A DNA stretch of 64,000 nt from an uncultured Armatimonadota bacterium (lineage in GTDB: Bacteria > Armatimonadota > Fimbriimonadia > Fimbriimonadales > Fimbriimonadaceae), in the NCBI GenBank assembly GCA_903904815.1, contig CAIVDU010000054.1, forward strand, positions 56,562 to 120,561, in the 5' to 3' direction. The notes under the pieces are model-generated. The model saw only the letters and a list, made by a program, of their open reading frames with translations, ran no database searches and was not told the origin of the DNA. How positions within the stretch are numbered: position 1 is the stretch's first letter; each line of letters starts with the position of its first letter. Shown here piece after piece: positions 30,042 to 39,135 of this stretch. Both the position numbers and the translations under genes were made by a program.

Positions 30042-30605
30042 ATGAAAGAAGTGCCTCGCCATCGACTAGACCGCGCAATTAGGATTGCAAGCTCGGCCAT
30101 TGGAGCACTGCTTTTAGCCACCGCTCTGAGTTCTTGTGCAAAGAACAATGAGCAGAAGACCGCCGAAGGCGACGTGGTGACCGTTTCTGGCTATGCCGTC
30201 CACTACAGGATCGAGGTCGCCAACGGAACTCTCAACCCGCTGGGTTACACGATCACTTTGAGGAATGACGGATTGAAACCCATAACCTTCAAGCCACAAC
30301 CTCCGGGGCTGAACTTAGTGTTGGACCCCAAAGCGTTCACGGAAAACATTTTTGTGAAGAACGACAATTCCTCCGGATTTAACGCCGACCAATCGGGTGC
30401 CATCACACTTCAATCAGGGAATACCTGTACAGTTCCGCTTGCCATCACAGACCTAGAATCGGGCCTGCGAGGCAGCGTACACGACTGCCAGATCGAGATA
30501 CGACCGCAAAGCCCAACCGCTTCTACAAGTACAACGGGTCCGCAATCGGCGCCGGCCGAAGAAGAACGCATCCGTTCCAAAACGTTCCGAATTTCTGTTC
30601 CCTAG
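30042..30605 (+). CDS. Lipoprotein with an immunoglobulin-like beta domain
   Basis: 187 residues. A basic N-terminus and hydrophobic helix end in ALSSCAK, a lipobox with Cys near position 32, so the protein is probably lipid-anchored outside the cytoplasm. Residues ~45-150 (YRIEVANGTLNPLGYTITLRNDGLKPITF) look like a beta-sandwich resembling BsuPI-type or FN3-like modules. The tail is Ser/Thr/Pro-rich. No enzyme motif. It precedes the sugar cluster by ~80 bp but is not clearly part of it. Confidence 0.72.
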   Translation: MKEVPRHRLDRAIRIASSAIGALLLATALSSCAKNNEQKTAEGDVVTVSGYAVHYRIEVANGTLNPLGYTITLRNDGLKPITFKPQPPGLNLVLDPKAFTENIFVKNDNSSGFNADQSGAITLQSGNTCTVPLAITDLESGLRGSVHDCQIEIRPQSPTASTSTTGPQSAPAEEERIRSKTFRISVP

Positions 30606-30683
30606 AAACCTCGAATTCGGATCCATGCACTGCTCTTGAAATCATCTGCCACCTGCGAAGGCAACACGAGCTAGAATACGAGA

Positions 30684-31415
30684 GTGGTCGCAATCATTCC
30701 GGCAGCCGGTAAGGGCTTAAGAATGACATCGGTTACGCGTGGTGCACCAAAGGAGTTGCTACCCCTTGGGAAAGGTACTGTGCTTGGCCGTGTTGTTCTC
30801 GAAGCACTCGCGTCGGCAGACAGAGTCGTCGTCGTAAATTCGCGCAAAAAGCCTCAAATCGATGCATTTGTCGAGACGCTTCACAATGACCGCGTTAAAA
30901 TCGCCTACCAGGATGTCCCTCGAGGACTCCTCGATGCGATTTGCCATGCTGGCGTTGACGACGATGCAGTCGTGCTTCTCGGAGACACGGTGTACCGAGG
31001 ACACTCTCCCATCGAGCGAATGGCCGACCTCATCAATCGAGGAATCGATGGTGTGCTAGCAGTCGAACCGGTAGCTACCGACATCATGGAGCAATATGGC
31101 ATCGTTGAAGTCGATGACGTGACCGGGGCCGTCAGAAGGATTCTCGAGAAACCCAAGTGCGCGGACACGCCAAGTAGATGGGCCATCGCGGCTCGCTATG
31201 CGTTTTCTCGACCGCTTTTAGCTTTCTTAACTGACGAATGTTGTAAGCGAGCCGACTGCGAGGGTCCTGGGGAAATTGGCCTCTCAGAGGGCTTAGCAAA
31301 AGCAATTGAAAAGGGATTTGACATCAAGGCGGCCGCACTTCAGCCAGACCAAGAGCGCATCGACTGCGGCAGCGCGGTCGAGTATCGCAATGCGAAGGAA
31401 ATTCACTGGGACTAG
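30684..31415 (+). CDS. Sugar-1-phosphate nucleotidyltransferase (GalU/RmlA-like)
   Basis: 243 residues of the nucleotidyltransferase fold. The signature IIPAAGKGLRM near the N-terminus and PKELLPLG a few residues later bind the NTP; LGDTVY is the metal-binding aspartate, and GIVEV with ILEKP follow the family pattern. Likely product is a UDP- or dTDP-sugar, pathway unresolved. GTG start at 30684. It is first in a five-gene run with a GHMP kinase, two TIM-barrel isomerases and a Gfo/Idh dehydrogenase, so the sugar-1-phosphate made by the next gene's kinase could be its substrate. Confidence 0.88.
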   Translation: MVAIIPAAGKGLRMTSVTRGAPKELLPLGKGTVLGRVVLEALASADRVVVVNSRKKPQIDAFVETLHNDRVKIAYQDVPRGLLDAICHAGVDDDAVVLLGDTVYRGHSPIERMADLINRGIDGVLAVEPVATDIMEQYGIVEVDDVTGAVRRILEKPKCADTPSRWAIAARYAFSRPLLAFLTDECCKRADCEGPGEIGLSEGLAKAIEKGFDIKAAALQPDQERIDCGSAVEYRNAKEIHWD

Positions 31416-32362
31416 TCATTGTCGGGGATGCTCCGGGGCGCTGTGGGATCCTCGGAAACCCGAGTGATATCTATGGCGGGACTGTGCTTTCGTGCTCAGT
31501 CCCGGTTCGCAATCACTGTAAGCTGACCTTCGGAGTTGAGGAGGAATTGCCCTCCGACTTGCGACTGTGGGATGCCGCAACCAAGCGTTTTCCGCTCCAT
31601 TCTTCGCTGGTTCGCGTCGAATGGAATTGTGACGTTCCACGTTCCAGTGGACTCTCTGGGTCGACGGCCCTGCTCGCGGCGACACTTGCCACCGTCCTTG
31701 CCGCAAGAAATGATGCTCCAGATCTTCAAACCGTCTCTGGGCTAAAAACCTTTGCCGAACTCGTTCGCGACGTCGAGCGATACGATGCCGAAGTGATGTG
31801 TGGTTTCCAGGATGCTTACATGATCGTTCATGGCGGCATCCAACTCATGACTTTCACCGGCAAGCACCCAAGCCGACCGGGACCGCACGCCCATCTAACC
31901 CCTTTGAGAGCCCCGCTACCCTTCCTCTTAGTGACCACGGGAGTTGAGCGGCTCAGCGGGTCTGTCCACGGGCCGATGTCGGAGAGGTGGCTCGCCGGGG
32001 AACGATTAGTCGTCGACTCAATGGAGGAAATAGCTTCTCTGGCCAAGCCTGGTTCAAAAGCACTCGCTAAGGGAGATCTCAAGCTCCTGGCAGAGGCGAT
32101 GAACACGAATCAACGTCTCATCAAGGAATTGGGCGGCAGCGGAGACGCCGTGGACCTACTGATTGAGCGTGCACTACGTCACGGGGCTCGGGCCGCCAAG
32201 CTGGCCGGCGCCGGAATGGGTGGCACGGTAGTGATCCTAACTGAGGATGCGACGGAGATGGAGAGGAAGCTCCGAAGCGATGGATACAATCGATTCATCG
32301 TTCCCGAGGAGTGTCCCGGAGTGCGCGTCAGGGTAACCCGGCATGACCGGGAAGAAATCTAG
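31406..32362 (+). CDS. GHMP kinase, glucuronokinase-like, with a CTG start
   Basis: Anomeric sugar-kinase fold. Motif 1 reads GDAPGRCGILGNPSDIYGG, motif 2 SSGLSGSTALL and motif 3 AKLAGAGMGG. The GNPSD form of motif 1 resembles plant glucuronokinase rather than galactokinase. A GTG at 31484 would cut motif 1 away; instead the frame continues upstream to CTG at 31406, which has AAGGAA six bases ahead and overlaps the previous gene by ten bases, giving ~318 residues. Predicted to phosphorylate a sugar or uronic acid at C1. The substrate is inferred only from motif 1 and neighbours. Confidence 0.85.
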   Translation: MGLVIVGDAPGRCGILGNPSDIYGGTVLSCSVPVRNHCKLTFGVEEELPSDLRLWDAATKRFPLHSSLVRVEWNCDVPRSSGLSGSTALLAATLATVLAARNDAPDLQTVSGLKTFAELVRDVERYDAEVMCGFQDAYMIVHGGIQLMTFTGKHPSRPGPHAHLTPLRAPLPFLLVTTGVERLSGSVHGPMSERWLAGERLVVDSMEEIASLAKPGSKALAKGDLKLLAEAMNTNQRLIKELGGSGDAVDLLIERALRHGARAAKLAGAGMGGTVVILTEDATEMERKLRSDGYNRFIVPEECPGVRVRVTRHDREEI

Positions 32363-32392
32363 GAACGCCGATACCAGGTAAGGTCGGACCAA

Positions 32393-33220
32393 ATGGCGGA
32401 TAGATTCATCGTCACCGGATTTGCGGACGAGATAAGTCCAGATTTGCATGCTCAGGTAGAGACATTTGCCAGGCTCGGTATTGAGGCAGTGGATTTACGG
32501 TCCGTTTACGGGACCAATGTGTTGGACCTCACTCCAACCCAGCTTCATGAAGTTCACGATGCGTTCGCGGCGAAAGGGATTCGAATTCAATCGATCGGTT
32601 CACCCGTAAATAAAGTCGCTTACGACGTGATGAATCAGGCAGGCGAATTCGAGAAGCTGCGGCGAGCTATCAAAGCCGCTGAACACGTCAACGTCAAGCG
32701 AATTCGGATCTTCACGCCGGAAGTTCCAGAGGGGAAGCACGATGAATTCTCCTCAAATGTCATTAGCTGGATGAGCGAACAGAAAAGTCTGGCGGAAGAC
32801 CATGAAATGGTTCTCATTCATGAGAACGACGCCAAATATTGGGGCGCCTATCCCAAAAATGCCCAACGGCTTTTTGAGACGCTGGGGTCAAGTAACTTCC
32901 GTGCCGTTTTCGACTTTGCCAACACGGTGCTCCTCGGATTCGATCCCTTGAATGACTGGTTCCCCTGGCTCCTTCCCCATCTCGACACGCTTCACATCAA
33001 GGATGCGATCCGGGCGGAAGGCAGAGTCGTTCCCGCCGGCGAGGGCGATGGAAGGATTGTCGAGACATTGAACTACCTAATCGGGCAAAATTGGTCTGGC
33101 CCACTCACTTTGGAACCTCACTTGCAGTCTGCTGGACAGTATGGGGGTTTCTCGGGTGATCGGTTGTATGAAGTGGCAGCGACCGCTCTACGCTCGGTGA
33201 TTGGCCAAACAGGAGGATAG
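32393..33220 (+). CDS. Sugar-phosphate isomerase/epimerase-type TIM barrel
   Basis: 275-residue AP-endonuclease-2/xylose-isomerase-like barrel. Predicted divalent-metal ligands are Glu144 in LIHENDAK, Asp174 in AVFDFANT, His201 in TLHIKD and Glu241 in LTLEPH. Such proteins isomerise or epimerise sugars, ketoses or inosose; IolE, IolI and Hyi are relatives. It is 30 bp after the kinase gene and three bases before the Gfo/Idh gene, so the three are almost certainly co-transcribed. Confidence 0.88.
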   Translation: MADRFIVTGFADEISPDLHAQVETFARLGIEAVDLRSVYGTNVLDLTPTQLHEVHDAFAAKGIRIQSIGSPVNKVAYDVMNQAGEFEKLRRAIKAAEHVNVKRIRIFTPEVPEGKHDEFSSNVISWMSEQKSLAEDHEMVLIHENDAKYWGAYPKNAQRLFETLGSSNFRAVFDFANTVLLGFDPLNDWFPWLLPHLDTLHIKDAIRAEGRVVPAGEGDGRIVETLNYLIGQNWSGPLTLEPHLQSAGQYGGFSGDRLYEVAATALRSVIGQTGG

Positions 33221-33222
33221 AT

Positions 33223-34293
33223 TTGTCGACGGTGCGATTTGGACTCATAGGATGCGGCGCCATCCACGGAACTCACGCTCAAGCACTTGCCAATATTGAA
33301 GGGGCAAAATTAGAAGCGGTCTACGACACCGTGTACGAGAAGGCCTGTACAGCAGGAGAAAAGTTTGGTGTTCCCGCGAAGAAGAGTTTGAAAGCCCTTT
33401 TCGACTCGGTCGATGCCGTCTGCTTGTGTGTTCCGAGCGGACTTCATTCAAAGATCGGTATGCAGGCAGCAAAAGCCGGAAAGCACATCGTCTGCGAAAA
33501 GCCGATCGACGTGACCCTCAAAGCCGCCCAAAACCTCATCCAGGCGGGTCGCGACAACAACGTCAAGCTCACGGTAATTTCTCAACATCGATTTGCAAAA
33601 GATATTCGCACTCTCCGGGAAACCGCTCTGTCCGGCGAGTTAGGCAAGCTTATAGAAGGCGATGCGTACATCAAGTGGTACCGAACGCAGGCCTATTACG
33701 ATTCCGGCGAATGGCGGGGAACGTGGGCTCTGGATGGCGGCGGATGCTTGATGAATCAGGGCGTCCACTATGTCGACATGATCCAATGGATTATGGGAGG
33801 CGTCAAGTCTGTCCAGGCGATCACCCGAACCGCGTCGCACAACATCGAAGTAGAGGATGTCGCGACCGCACTTGTCGAATATAAGAGTGGGGCGATCGGC
33901 GTGATTCAAGGATCCACGAGCTTCTTCCCCGGACTTGCAGAAAGGCTTGAAGTCCACGGGACCAACGGTTCGATCATCATTGAAGGCGACCGAACCAAGG
34001 TTTGGGAAGTCGATCCCAATGCCGCGAACGATGGAAGTCCTTACGGTCGCGGTGTCAGCGCCCAGCCAACTCCCAACGTGCATTCGCACAACGAAGAAAA
34101 GAGTGCCGGTGGCGCCTCGGATCCGAGCGCACTCTGGACGGAACAGCATCGCCTGCAACTTGAGGATTTCACCCAAGCCATCCTGACCAATCGTGATCCC
34201 TATATCACCGGCGAACAGGCGATCGAGCCCCTGAAGGTCATTCTCGCGATCTACCGAAGCGCGAAAAGAAACGGCGCCCGAGTGGAGGTCTAA
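33223..34293 (+). CDS. Gfo/Idh/MocA-family dehydrogenase
   Basis: 356 residues. The N-terminal Rossmann fold has GLIGCGAIHG, then HIVCEKPIDVT (the conserved EKP lysine) and, in the C-terminal domain, GGGCLMNQGVHYVDMIQW with the conserved Asp-x-x-x-His type active-site region. It is an NAD(P)-dependent sugar or inositol dehydrogenase of unknown substrate. A TTG start has AGGAGGAT ideally spaced upstream. Only two bases separate it from the previous gene and three from the next. Confidence 0.93.
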   Translation: MSTVRFGLIGCGAIHGTHAQALANIEGAKLEAVYDTVYEKACTAGEKFGVPAKKSLKALFDSVDAVCLCVPSGLHSKIGMQAAKAGKHIVCEKPIDVTLKAAQNLIQAGRDNNVKLTVISQHRFAKDIRTLRETALSGELGKLIEGDAYIKWYRTQAYYDSGEWRGTWALDGGGCLMNQGVHYVDMIQWIMGGVKSVQAITRTASHNIEVEDVATALVEYKSGAIGVIQGSTSFFPGLAERLEVHGTNGSIIIEGDRTKVWEVDPNAANDGSPYGRGVSAQPTPNVHSHNEEKSAGGASDPSALWTEQHRLQLEDFTQAILTNRDPYITGEQAIEPLKVILAIYRSAKRNGARVEV

Positions 34294-34296
34294 TTC

Positions 34297-35064
34297 TTGC
34301 AGTTCGGGCTCTGTTGCGATTTTTCCGAGTTTGAATATGCCCTTGCGGCTGGTTACGACTATGTAGAAGGTGCACTTTCGGGACTCGCAAGCGCACCCGA
34401 CCTTGAACGCTATCGGGGCCTCCCAATCGAGGCCACCAACATCTTCTTCCCCAGTTCCATTCGCTTATTCGGCGAGGAAAGAACCCCTTACTTGGAGTAC
34501 GCAAGAGGCGCGCTCGCAAAGGCGGGAGAACTTGGCGTAAAAATCGCGGTTGTCGGGAGCGGCGCTGTCCGCCGTGCCCCTGATGAAGAAGATATCGAAG
34601 AGTACGAGGACGCATTTGCCGACATTGCGTCCGAGTTGGCCGACATCGCCGATGAGTTTGGAATTACCGTTGCGCCCGAATCTCTTAATCGCTCTGAAAC
34701 CAATATCGGAAATGACCTGGCATCTCTTGCCAATCGACTCCTAAAGCGCGGAGTCAGCTACACGGCTGACAGCTACCACGTACTTTACGAGTGGAACGCA
34801 AAACATCCTGATCAGCCCGCTCCGCCTGAAAGCCTTTTCGACACCCAACTGCCATTCGCTCCCGTGCACGTCCATGTGGCCACATTGCCCAGAGTCGCGC
34901 CCGTTCCTGGTGACCCAAAACTCGTGGGATTCGTGAGACGTTTGCAAAGCCTGGGATACGACGGTCGCGTCAGTCTGGAATGCCAGCGCGGAAGTTCAGT
35001 TGAAGAACTATCGGCAGCACTCAAGAATCTCCAAGCCTTGTTTCGTGGCTCACAACCAGAATAA
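34297..35064 (+). CDS. Second sugar-phosphate isomerase/epimerase-type TIM barrel
   Basis: 255-residue barrel paralogous in fold, not closely in sequence, to the gene at 32393. Predicted metal ligands are Glu128 in VAPESLN, Asp158 in TADSYH, His193 in VHVHVAT and Glu228 in VSLECQ. TTG start with GGAGG upstream. It ends the compact operon NTP-transferase, kinase, barrel, dehydrogenase, barrel. Dehydrogenase flanked by two barrels recalls inositol-type catabolism (IolE/IolG/IolI), but identity is unproven. Confidence 0.87.
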   Translation: MQFGLCCDFSEFEYALAAGYDYVEGALSGLASAPDLERYRGLPIEATNIFFPSSIRLFGEERTPYLEYARGALAKAGELGVKIAVVGSGAVRRAPDEEDIEEYEDAFADIASELADIADEFGITVAPESLNRSETNIGNDLASLANRLLKRGVSYTADSYHVLYEWNAKHPDQPAPPESLFDTQLPFAPVHVHVATLPRVAPVPGDPKLVGFVRRLQSLGYDGRVSLECQRGSSVEELSAALKNLQALFRGSQPE

Positions 35065-35252
35065 CTTTCCCATCCGCCCCATGGAGGCTCGGCGTCCCGG
35101 AGAATGATTCGTGTCTCGGCAGTCTGCCTCCAAAGTGGGGCCATCGTGACGCCGATTTTTCTGGAGTGCAAACTACTCACTGATATGAAAGTTCGCAGTC
35201 TGCAGTCGAAGCAGATTCTAGGGATTCCAACTTTCATTCCTGGTTGTGAGTG

Positions 35253-35303
35253 CCCCCTCATTTTTGCGGCAAACTGGTCTCCGCAAACTGCCAACTTCGT
35301 CAG
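35253..35303 (+). repeat. Intergenic palindromic element, copy C
   Basis: Contains CCCCCTCATTTTTGCGGCAAACTG, split here by a short duplication, then GCAAACTGCCAACTTCGTCA. It matches copies at 28078 and 48924 but carries an extra ~15-bp repeat of GCAAACTG. The rest of the 293-bp gap 35065-35357 shows no gene. Confidence 0.5.
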
Positions 35304-35357
35304 GAGCCTTTCCGTTAGGTCATCAAATCGATAACTCGCGGTAACCTTTTTAGGCTA

Positions 35358-36317
35358 ATGCCACTGATCGATCTCCCTCTAGAAGAATTACGTGCATACG
35401 GTGGTCGAAATCCTCGTCCGTCAGATTTCGACGAGTTTTGGGATCGTTCGCTTCGCGAAATGAAAGCTCTCGATCCCGAAGTGGAAATAAGCAAAGCCGA
35501 TTTCTCTGTGAGGGGAGCCGACTGTTTTGACCTTTGGTTTACGGGAACGGGAGGCGCCAGGGTCCATGCCAAGATTCTTCGGCCAAGCGAAATTCACGGT
35601 AAAGCCCCCGCAGTGTTGCAGTTTCATGGCTACTCAGCGAGCAGCGGCGATTGGAACGACAAGCTTAATTACGTCTCCCAAGGTTTCATCGTGGCTGCCA
35701 TGGACTGTCGCGGGCAGGGGGGGCAGTCTCACGACACAGTGTCAGTGAAGGGCACCACGCTCCGAGGTCACATCATACGGGGACTCGATGACGAGCCGGA
35801 GAAGATGTATTACCGAAACGTGTTCTTGGACACGGCACTCTTGGCCCGGATCGTCATGGAGCTTCCTCAGGTCGATGAAACAAGGGTCGTTGCGACCGGT
35901 GGCTCTCAAGGCGGGGGGTTGACGTTAGCGTGCGCTGCGTTAGAGCCCCGCATTAAGCGGGCCGCCCCATGGTTCCCGTTCCTTTGCGATTACCTGCGCG
36001 TTTGGGAGATGGACCAGGATGTCGCGGCCTACGACGAACTGAGACAGTTCTTCCGCCACCACGACCCTCGCCACCTTCGGAAAAACCAGATATTCGAGCA
36101 ACTGGGCTATATCGATGTGCAACATCTCGCGCCAAGAATCGAGGCTGAGGTTCTCATGAGTACCGGCTTGATGGATTCGATCTGCCCACCAAGCACCCAG
36201 TTCGCCGCTTTCAACAAGATTCGATCCAAGAAAGAGGTCGTGATATATCCCGACTTTGGGCACGAGGGCCTACCCGGCTTTGGAGATCTCGCATTCCAGT
36301 TTTTGACCGGCGTCTAG
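35358..36317 (+). CDS. CE7 acetyl-xylan esterase/cephalosporin-C deacetylase family
   Basis: 319-residue alpha/beta hydrolase. CE7 markers are RGQGG at 118-122, catalytic Ser183 in GGSQGGG, Asp273 in LMDSICP and His302 in FGHEG. These enzymes remove acetyl groups from xylo-oligosaccharides or cephalosporin C; no signal peptide is seen, so it acts in the cytoplasm on imported oligomers. It follows the sugar cluster after 293 bp and may have its own promoter. The convergent pth stop is one base away. Confidence 0.93.
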   Translation: MPLIDLPLEELRAYGGRNPRPSDFDEFWDRSLREMKALDPEVEISKADFSVRGADCFDLWFTGTGGARVHAKILRPSEIHGKAPAVLQFHGYSASSGDWNDKLNYVSQGFIVAAMDCRGQGGQSHDTVSVKGTTLRGHIIRGLDDEPEKMYYRNVFLDTALLARIVMELPQVDETRVVATGGSQGGGLTLACAALEPRIKRAAPWFPFLCDYLRVWEMDQDVAAYDELRQFFRHHDPRHLRKNQIFEQLGYIDVQHLAPRIEAEVLMSTGLMDSICPPSTQFAAFNKIRSKKEVVIYPDFGHEGLPGFGDLAFQFLTGV

Positions 36318-36318
36318 T

Positions 36319-36918
36319 TCACTCGCCACGGTTGATAAACTCAAGGGCCTGCCCCCAGTCGCCCTGAACGGCCCTTTCCGTGCCCTCTACCGCCTTTTTA
36401 AGCGAGTCGGCCGCCTCAGCTCGTTCGGTACCCGTAAAGGCCCCGAGCACGTGATCGATCGTCTTCGAACGGTCTACGGAACCAATTCCAATCTTTAGCC
36501 TGGGATACTGCTGAGTTCGAAGCGAGTGAATCAGGCTCTTGTGTCCGTTATGCCCCCCCGAACTGCCTTCCGCACGGAGTCGATTCTTGCCTAGGGGCAA
36601 GTCGAGATCGTCCGCGATGACAAGTATTCGATCTGGCTTAATCGAATAGTCGCCCGCCAGCGGAGCCACCGCCTGCCCGCTCAAATTCATGAATGTGAGT
36701 GGCTTGACGAGGATGACCGGAGTCTCACCCAGCATTCCCAGTCCGAACCGAGCCTTATGTTTGCTTCGGTCTAGCTTGATTCGATGCTTTTCCGAGAGCA
36801 TGTCAATGACCTCGAAGCCCACGTTGTGACGTGTTCCACGATACTCGGGCCCCGGATTGCCCAGTCCCACGATCATCCACTCGGGCGCGACGCCGAACAT
36901 TACTTTCTTTCTAAACAT
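36319..36918 (-). CDS. pth: Peptidyl-tRNA hydrolase
   Basis: Releases peptides from prematurely dropped peptidyl-tRNAs. 199 residues including a short N-terminal extension; the conserved part begins MIVGLGNPGPEY at residue 15. Catalytic His31 is in GTRHNVGF, and the substrate-binding LTFMNLSG and GGHNGHKSL are present. Internal ATGs at 36900 and 36876 are alternative starts. It is the last of the run comEB, wecA-like, wecB, pth. Confidence 0.96.
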   Translation of the reverse strand: MFRKKVMFGVAPEWMIVGLGNPGPEYRGTRHNVGFEVIDMLSEKHRIKLDRSKHKARFGLGMLGETPVILVKPLTFMNLSGQAVAPLAGDYSIKPDRILVIADDLDLPLGKNRLRAEGSSGGHNGHKSLIHSLRTQQYPRLKIGIGSVDRSKTIDHVLGAFTGTERAEAADSLKKAVEGTERAVQGDWGQALEFINRGE

Positions 36919-36977
36919 GGGATAGGTTCCGTAGGTGGACCGAACTCAGGCACTGAAGGCTCCGTCCTATGAGGCCA

Positions 36978-38111
36978 CTAGTTCCAGTCAGGAACATCTG
37001 GCGTGTCAAGCCCGAGAAACTCAAAGACTCGATAGCGTACTCGGGCCGACGCGTGTCCGTCGCCGTACGGGCTTACTGCCTGAGCCATCGCTCGATAGGC
37101 ATCACCGTCCCCGAGCAATCTGCGACCTTCCTCGACAATGCGGTCTCGGTCTGTGCCCACCAGCTTTGCTGTGCCCGCGTGAACGCCTTCGGGACGCTCG
37201 GTCGTGTCTCTCAAGACAAGCACGGGAAGGCCAAATGCAGGAGCTTCTTCTTGAACGCCACCGGAGTCGCTCAAGATGAGCGTGCAGCGCTGCATCAGCT
37301 TCACAAAATTAGGATACTCGGGCGGTTCGATCAGTTCAATCCGGTCATGTCCACCCAAGATGGATGTCAAGAGATCCCGAACTTGCGGGTTGGGATGCAT
37401 CGGAACCACCAATAGGGTGTCTGGAAACTGGTTTACGAGTGTCAGAGCAGCTTCGGCAATGCGGCGTTGAGGTTCTCCCCAATTTTCTCGACGATGGGTT
37501 GTCAGAAGGAGCACCCGGCCTGCGTGATTTGGGAACCAAGGCGTCCTGGTGTTCTCCGCCGCTTCTAATACCGCATCGATGCCCGTGTTGCCGGTGACAA
37601 AAACCGTCAATGGATCTTTCCCTTCTTTGAGCAGATTCTCTTTCGCCCAAGACGTGGGCGGAAAGTGGAGCTTGGCCACCAGACCCGCCACCCGTCGATT
37701 GAACTCCTCGGGAAAGGGGTTTTGGATCGAATCTGTTCGCAGGCCAGCTTCGACGTGGGCAAATGGAACGCTTGAGTAAAAGGCGGCTAAGGCGGCAACG
37801 AACGTCGTCGTCGTGTCGCCCTGACCGATGACGAGGTTAGGCTTTGAATCCGAAATGAGCGCCGCGATTCCGTCCAGGGCTCTGGTGGTCACCTGGGCGA
37901 GCGTTTGTCCGTGCCGCATAATCCCCAAATCGGCGTCTGGCTTGAGCCCGAACGTCGCCAGGGCGGCGAGTAAGATCTCATCGTGCTGACCTGTGGAAAT
38001 CAGAGTCGTCTCCGCGAGTTCGGAATACCGTCGAAGCTCTAGAACGACTGGGGCCATCTTGATCGCTTCCGGGCGAGTGCCAATGACGCAAAAGATAACG
38101 GGCTTAGGCAT
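36978..38111 (-). CDS. wecB: UDP-N-acetylglucosamine 2-epimerase (non-hydrolysing)
   Basis: Interconverts UDP-GlcNAc and UDP-ManNAc for envelope polysaccharides. 377 residues with GTRPEAIKM at the N-terminus, HVEAGLRT, PEEFNRR, TTHRRENWG and SDSGGVQEEAP, all classical epimerase motifs. It overlaps the upstream lipid-carrier transferase by 8 bp, so translation is coupled and the two likely supply the same glycan pathway. Confidence 0.96.
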   Translation of the reverse strand: MPKPVIFCVIGTRPEAIKMAPVVLELRRYSELAETTLISTGQHDEILLAALATFGLKPDADLGIMRHGQTLAQVTTRALDGIAALISDSKPNLVIGQGDTTTTFVAALAAFYSSVPFAHVEAGLRTDSIQNPFPEEFNRRVAGLVAKLHFPPTSWAKENLLKEGKDPLTVFVTGNTGIDAVLEAAENTRTPWFPNHAGRVLLLTTHRRENWGEPQRRIAEAALTLVNQFPDTLLVVPMHPNPQVRDLLTSILGGHDRIELIEPPEYPNFVKLMQRCTLILSDSGGVQEEAPAFGLPVLVLRDTTERPEGVHAGTAKLVGTDRDRIVEEGRRLLGDGDAYRAMAQAVSPYGDGHASARVRYRVFEFLGLDTPDVPDWN

Positions 38112-39135
38112 AGTTCTTAATGACCGCGAGAAGCACGGCGCAGAGGGTTACGGCGGCCAGATACAGCACCCAGACAGTCTGCTTCTGTGAAAGGCCGCGA
38201 CCCAGCAAGGTGTGATGAAGGTGCCTCTTGTCGGCTTGGGTAATGGGCACGCCGCTCAGGATGCGTCTCGTGATTACAAAGAAGGCGTCAAAAATGGGCA
38301 CGCCGAACACAAGCACCGGAATGATGAGAGATACGGCGGCGGCCGTCTTAAGAGCTCCAACGATGCTTGCGCAAGCCAACGTAAATCCGAGGATGTACGC
38401 GCCTCCGGTTCCCATGATGATCTTTGCCGGGTTGTAGTTGTGCTTTAGGAAGCCGAGTGACGAGCCGGCCACTGTGGCGGCGATAATAGCGACTCTTGGC
38501 TGATGTCCGTAGGCCGCAATAATCGTCAGTGTAGCGGCGGCAATGGTCGCGATGCCGGAAGCGAGTCCGTCTACGCCATCAATTGTGTCCATCGTCTTGG
38601 TCACGACAAAAATGTAGATGGCAGTCAATGGAAACGCGAATAGCCCCAGCGAAACGTAGGCTGCAGGATTGGACAATGGTATTCCAAGAGTCTGGATCTG
38701 GATTCGCCCGACACTACTGAATGGAATCTGAACCAGAATCCCCGCTCCGAGCAAGAGGAGCGCTTGGACCTTGGCCTTGTACTGATAAAGATCGTCCAAG
38801 GCGCCGGCTACCACCAGAAGACCTCCAATCACTATCAAACCGATAAGATAGGGAGGAAATGGCGCCGCACTTGGAAATGCGAAGGGCAGGACCACCAACA
38901 ACGCGACGACAATGCCTGCATAGATTGCCAGACCGCCCCATCGAGGAAGGGGCTCCTTATGGATACGTCGATCGTCCCGTTTGGGATCGTCGACCGCTCC
39001 CTTCGTGATCGCAAGACTTCTAACCCAGGGCGTCAGCAGCCAGCTCACCGCTAATGCGATTAGCCCGGCCACCAAAGGCACTCGGAACCCGCTAAGGTAT
39101 CCCGAAGGCGTACTAGCGAGGGCAAGTAGGTTCAT
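38104..39135 (-). CDS. Undecaprenyl-phosphate GlcNAc/MurNAc-1-phosphate transferase (WecA/TagO/MraY-like)
   Basis: Polytopic membrane enzyme, 343 residues, about ten hydrophobic segments. Conserved cytoplasmic loops include GAVDDPKRDDRRIHKEPLPRWGG, GALDDLYQYKAKVQ (aspartate-rich metal site), MDTIDGVDGLASG and NYNPAKIIMGTGG, plus the C-terminal RHLHHTLLGRG histidine motif. It begins glycan assembly on undecaprenyl phosphate. The 8-bp overlap with wecB suggests a GlcNAc/ManNAc-based polymer. TGATG joins its start to the dCMP deaminase stop. Confidence 0.94.
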   Translation of the reverse strand: MNLLALASTPSGYLSGFRVPLVAGLIALAVSWLLTPWVRSLAITKGAVDDPKRDDRRIHKEPLPRWGGLAIYAGIVVALLVVLPFAFPSAAPFPPYLIGLIVIGGLLVVAGALDDLYQYKAKVQALLLLGAGILVQIPFSSVGRIQIQTLGIPLSNPAAYVSLGLFAFPLTAIYIFVVTKTMDTIDGVDGLASGIATIAAATLTIIAAYGHQPRVAIIAATVAGSSLGFLKHNYNPAKIIMGTGGAYILGFTLACASIVGALKTAAAVSLIIPVLVFGVPIFDAFFVITRRILSGVPITQADKRHLHHTLLGRGLSQKQTVWVLYLAAVTLCAVLLAVIKNYA

